A stretch of DNA of 64,000 nt, from assembly GCA_037576215.1 (NCBI GenBank), contig JBANDB010000002.1, forward strand, positions 7,750,001 to 7,814,000, given 5' to 3'. This document shows positions 61,939-64,000 of this stretch, one piece after another. Each line of letters begins with the position of its first letter. Position 1 is the first letter of the stretch. The translations under genes were made by a program, and so were the position numbers. The notes beneath the pieces are model-generated. The model made no database searches. It saw only the letters and a list, made by a program, of their open reading frames with translations, and was not told the DNA's origin. This DNA is from Armillaria gallica (lineage: Eukaryota > Basidiomycota > Agaricomycetes > Agaricales > Physalacriaceae).

Positions 61939-62527
61939 ATGTCTATGGCAACCTCCATCCATCCAACCCTCGAGGAAGTCGCCACAGCAACCGCTTACTT
62001 TGTCTCCCACTCCGAGCCAGTGCTCAACGACGCCAAGAAAATTGTCGCGATGTTAGACGACTTCCATCAAAGCAACATCGACCAGATGGAACTCGCCTTG
62101 TGCGAAAGACGAAAGGCGATATCTGAAGAGGGGCGGAAGGGAGAGGCGTTAGAGGCCAAGGTCGTCTCGATGAAGCAGGATATCCTGAGCCTGGCTGGCC
62201 AAAGTGCTGAGGTCTTAAGATTTCAAGATCATGTTGGGAAGACAGGTACGCACTGCCGCCTTTCATAGATTGGTCTACCGGACTGACAATGTGTTGCAGA
62301 TGAGCCACAAGAAGGACCGAGTGTCGTCGTTCTTACACGAGAGTTTCAACCAGGGGCGGAGCATGTATGTCGATCATTCATTGTTTATCATATCAAGACG
62401 TCTGACCGAGTCACCTCTGCAGAATATACGAGACTGTCTACGTCGTAAGGAGCATCTGGGGCAAGGGGGAAAGGGCGACCAGGTACCACACACTTCTGTC
62501 ATCGGTAGTGGAGCTAAGGACGCGTAG
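61939..62527 (+). CDS. Small coiled-coil protein, three exons (158 aa)
   Basis: Exons are 61939-62245, 62300-62364 and 62423-62527, with introns of 54 and 58 nt, phases closing, 477 nt. The protein starts MSMATSIHPTLEEVATATAY, has a long charged helix (MELALCERRKAISEEGRKGE; ALEAKVVSMKQDILSLAG), then DEPQEGPSVVVLTREFQPG, and a Gly-rich tail ending SGAKDA. No membrane segment or named domain. An upstream in-frame ATG at 61879 would add 20 residues; I prefer 61939. Function unknown. Confidence 0.5.
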
Positions 62528-62871
62528 CGCTGAACTGTCTTTTGGAAACAAGTAATTCTTTTTGATTTTACGCGCATATATTCAGGCGAAAATGCTTGGA
62601 TGTAACTTTCTTTCCACTCCCTGGAATAAGGACTGCAGGACCTCGGTGCTTTCTGGAGACATTTTTGAGTGCGACGATGGGCGATAAGGAGAATGGAGGT
62701 GACGCGAGCAAGTGGTGATTCGGGTGAAAGAGAGTCGGATTACTTAACGGCGCGTGCCACCCTCCCAAAATAGCCTGTCGCGTCTTCAAGTTAAACCACC
62801 ACCATCACTATTCGCTATTCCGAATTCTGGTCTTCTCGCTATGATTTTCTTCCGGTATGACCTAGACCTTT
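62528..62871. other. Intergenic, no feature
   Basis: About 340 bp between the small gene and the Gypsy LTR; nothing recognised. Confidence 0.4.
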
Positions 62872-63310
62872 TGTTGAGAGTAGGCTTAATCTAGACGATG
62901 TACGAGATAAGTACGACTCGAATACAGTCTAAATTATGAAGTGTAGCGAGAGATTCAATGAGTTCTATTACCTACGAAGGAACCCGAGTAGGTCTAGCAA
63001 GCGCTAGGCGTAGCTAGAAAGGTCCAACAAGCGCTAGGCGTAGTTGGATAGTGGTTCGTTCGACAAGCGCTAGGCGTAGTCGAACTCAATCACTCAGGTT
63101 CACACGAAGTTGTGGAGTAAAAGTAGATAGAATTCAGATGCCCTTTGGGGCGCATCGATACAGGAGATATATACTAGCTACTTCGTCTAGAATCTTCTAG
63201 CTAAGACAGGAAATTTGGAGGTATCGAGAAATTTCTATAACCGCGTAGAAAGAGAAAGAAACTAAAGGAAGTGGAGGCTTACTCATACTACTTAGTCATT
63301 ATCCATAACA
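62872..63310 (-). repeat. 3' LTR of the Ty3/Gypsy element
   Basis: Read on the minus strand, the LTR begins TGTTATGGATAATGAC at 63310 and ends ...CTCTCAACA at 62872, giving TGTT...AACA termini and a length of 439 bp. Just upstream (63311-63320) is a run of seven G, a polypurine-tract-like primer, three bases from the LTR edge. The LTR lies downstream of the integrase C-terminus in the same sense, as expected. The other LTR and the target duplication are outside the window. It contains the hairpin array at 62971-63085. Confidence 0.65.
62971..63085 (-). repeat. Hairpin array: identical loop, covarying stems
   Basis: Three copies of the 14-nt core AAGCGCTAGGCGTA each sit between different but perfectly complementary arms: TCTAGC/GCTAGA (62993-63018), TCCAAC/GTTGGA (63023-63048) and GTTCGAC/GTCGAAC (63058-63085). 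The core itself can form a CGC/GCG mini-stem. A fourth possible hairpin with another loop, CCTAC/GTAGG (62971-62992), adjoins on the left. The spacing is 30 and about 36 nt. Confidence 0.85.
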
Positions 63311-63478
63311 GAGCCCCCCCAGTCGACACTTGCTTGTGAAGAAAGAAAGAAGGAAAGAAAAGGAAATAGTATATGTGAAAAATGTAGGTAGAAATTTGTG
63401 AACATGTTTTAAATTTTTCGGGGCGGGAACGCGACAAATTTGAGATTGAACAATGAAGGACGCGACGTGGGACCTTCG

Positions 63479-64000
63479 CTACACGCTGATGTGTGACTTG
63501 ACCCAAGTTTCCAGAATATGTGGCGCGTTCCTTAGTTCTTCCTTTGTTTTCCATTCATCTTCATTTTCGGGAAGTCCGGTCCATCGGACTTGGTATTTCT
63601 TGACTCGTCTATGCCTTCCGGAAACCTTAAACATCCTTTCATCCACTATTTTCTCGACCTCCATTTCTGGTAGTTGTTCGAAGTCAGCCCTCACCATTCC
63701 CTTGGTTGGCCGGGCCCCAAATTCAGCAGGTGAAGCAGTGTACCTCTCTAGATGCGCAATATTTAAAATAGGATGGATGCCATATGATGCTGGTAGTCTT
63801 AGTTGGTAAGTGACCGGACTAAGTTTGTGTATAATTTCGAATGGACCGTCGTAGCGCATGAGAAGCTTTTTGCCTCGTCCTCGTACCTCCTTGAGTAGCT
63901 CCAGAGAGTGGGGATTCAATACAACGAGATCTCCTTCCTCAAATTCGGAAATCAATCTGCCTTGGTTGTAATACTTCTGCTGATAGGCTTGACTTAATTT
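63479..64000 (-). CDS. Ty3/Gypsy polyprotein, integrase C-terminus with chromodomain (partial)
   Basis: The frame is open from the right window edge (KLSQAYQQKYYNQGRLI) to a TGA at 63481-63479. It has the integrase C-terminal SH3-like part (FEEGDLVVLNPHSLELL; LLMRYDGPFEIIHKLSPVTY; LRLPASYGIHPILNIAHLER), a linker, and a chromodomain (VEKIVDERMFKVSGRHRRVK; YQVRWTGLPENEDEWKTKEE). Chromodomains steer insertion of this clade (chromoviruses) towards marked chromatin. No stop or frameshift is seen in this portion, so the element may be young. Protease, RT, RNase H and the integrase core lie beyond 64000. Confidence 0.88.
   Translation of the reverse strand, partial: KLSQAYQQKYYNQGRLISEFEEGDLVVLNPHSLELLKEVRGRGKKLLMRYDGPFEIIHKLSPVTYQLRLPASYGIHPILNIAHLERYTASPAEFGARPTKGMVRADFEQLPEMEVEKIVDERMFKVSGRHRRVKKYQVRWTGLPENEDEWKTKEELRNAPHILETWVKSHISV

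Noticed and set aside
62993..63085. CRISPR-like array
   Set aside because: Three short repeats in a eukaryotic LTR; the repeats are hairpin loops with complementary arms, not repeat-spacer units.

Overview
This is a window of a mushroom-forming basidiomycete (Agaricomycetes) genome. The signs are protein genes with many short GT-AG introns (about 46-94 nt), a KDZ-type transposase tail, a fungal Helitron, a LINE with an RNase H domain, a chromodomain Ty3/Gypsy element, and fungal-style F-box and 2-oxoglutarate oxygenase genes. No rRNA, tRNA, CRISPR or bacterial-type operon was seen. All identifications rest on motifs and recalled family patterns; no search was run.

Layout. 1-1.77 kb: 3' part of a dead KDZ transposase (+). 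2.67-9.93 kb: a near full-length Helitron (-) whose Rep-helicase frame is intact except for three in-frame TGA codons. 10.9-16.2 kb: three tandem, diverging F-box-like paralogues (-). The middle copy has a complete five-exon model; the other two are damaged. 16.9-20.0 kb: a 14-exon gene (-) of an unnamed basidiomycete family. 21.3-22.5 kb: a second unnamed repetitive family (+), dead. 23.7-24.7 kb: a proline iminopeptidase pseudogene. 24.7-28.5 kb: mostly relics.

28.7-37.0 kb: an EN-RT-RNase H LINE (-), cut into three blocks by two insertions of about 1.35 and 1.6 kb. The first insertion carries 16 ACTAGT sites; the second carries repeats of a Pol III B-box-like motif. 38.7-41.4 kb: a short-chain dehydrogenase pseudogene (-) split by a third insertion of about 1.7 kb. 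41.5-49 kb: degenerate sequence, including a duplicated segment near 44 kb. 49.2-52.7 kb: a P450 relic, a duplicated oxygenase fragment, and a fully modelled 11-exon 2-oxoglutarate/Fe(II) oxygenase (349 aa).

53.5-57.6 kb: unrecognised genes and fragments. 59.9-61.3 kb: an intact two-exon F-box gene. 61.9-62.5 kb: a small three-exon gene. 62.87-64.0 kb: the 3' LTR and 3' end of a Ty3/Gypsy element (-) that runs off the right edge.

Two themes stand out. First, nearly every in-frame stop in the decayed transposons and multicopy genes is TGA at a place where CGA would restore an arginine, and both damaged helicase motifs also fit CpG-to-TpG changes. This points to methylation-linked mutation of repeats. 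Second, the Gypsy LTR carries three hairpins with an identical 14-nt loop and three different, fully complementary stems. That covariation suggests a selected stem-loop array, and it is the most unusual structure seen here.
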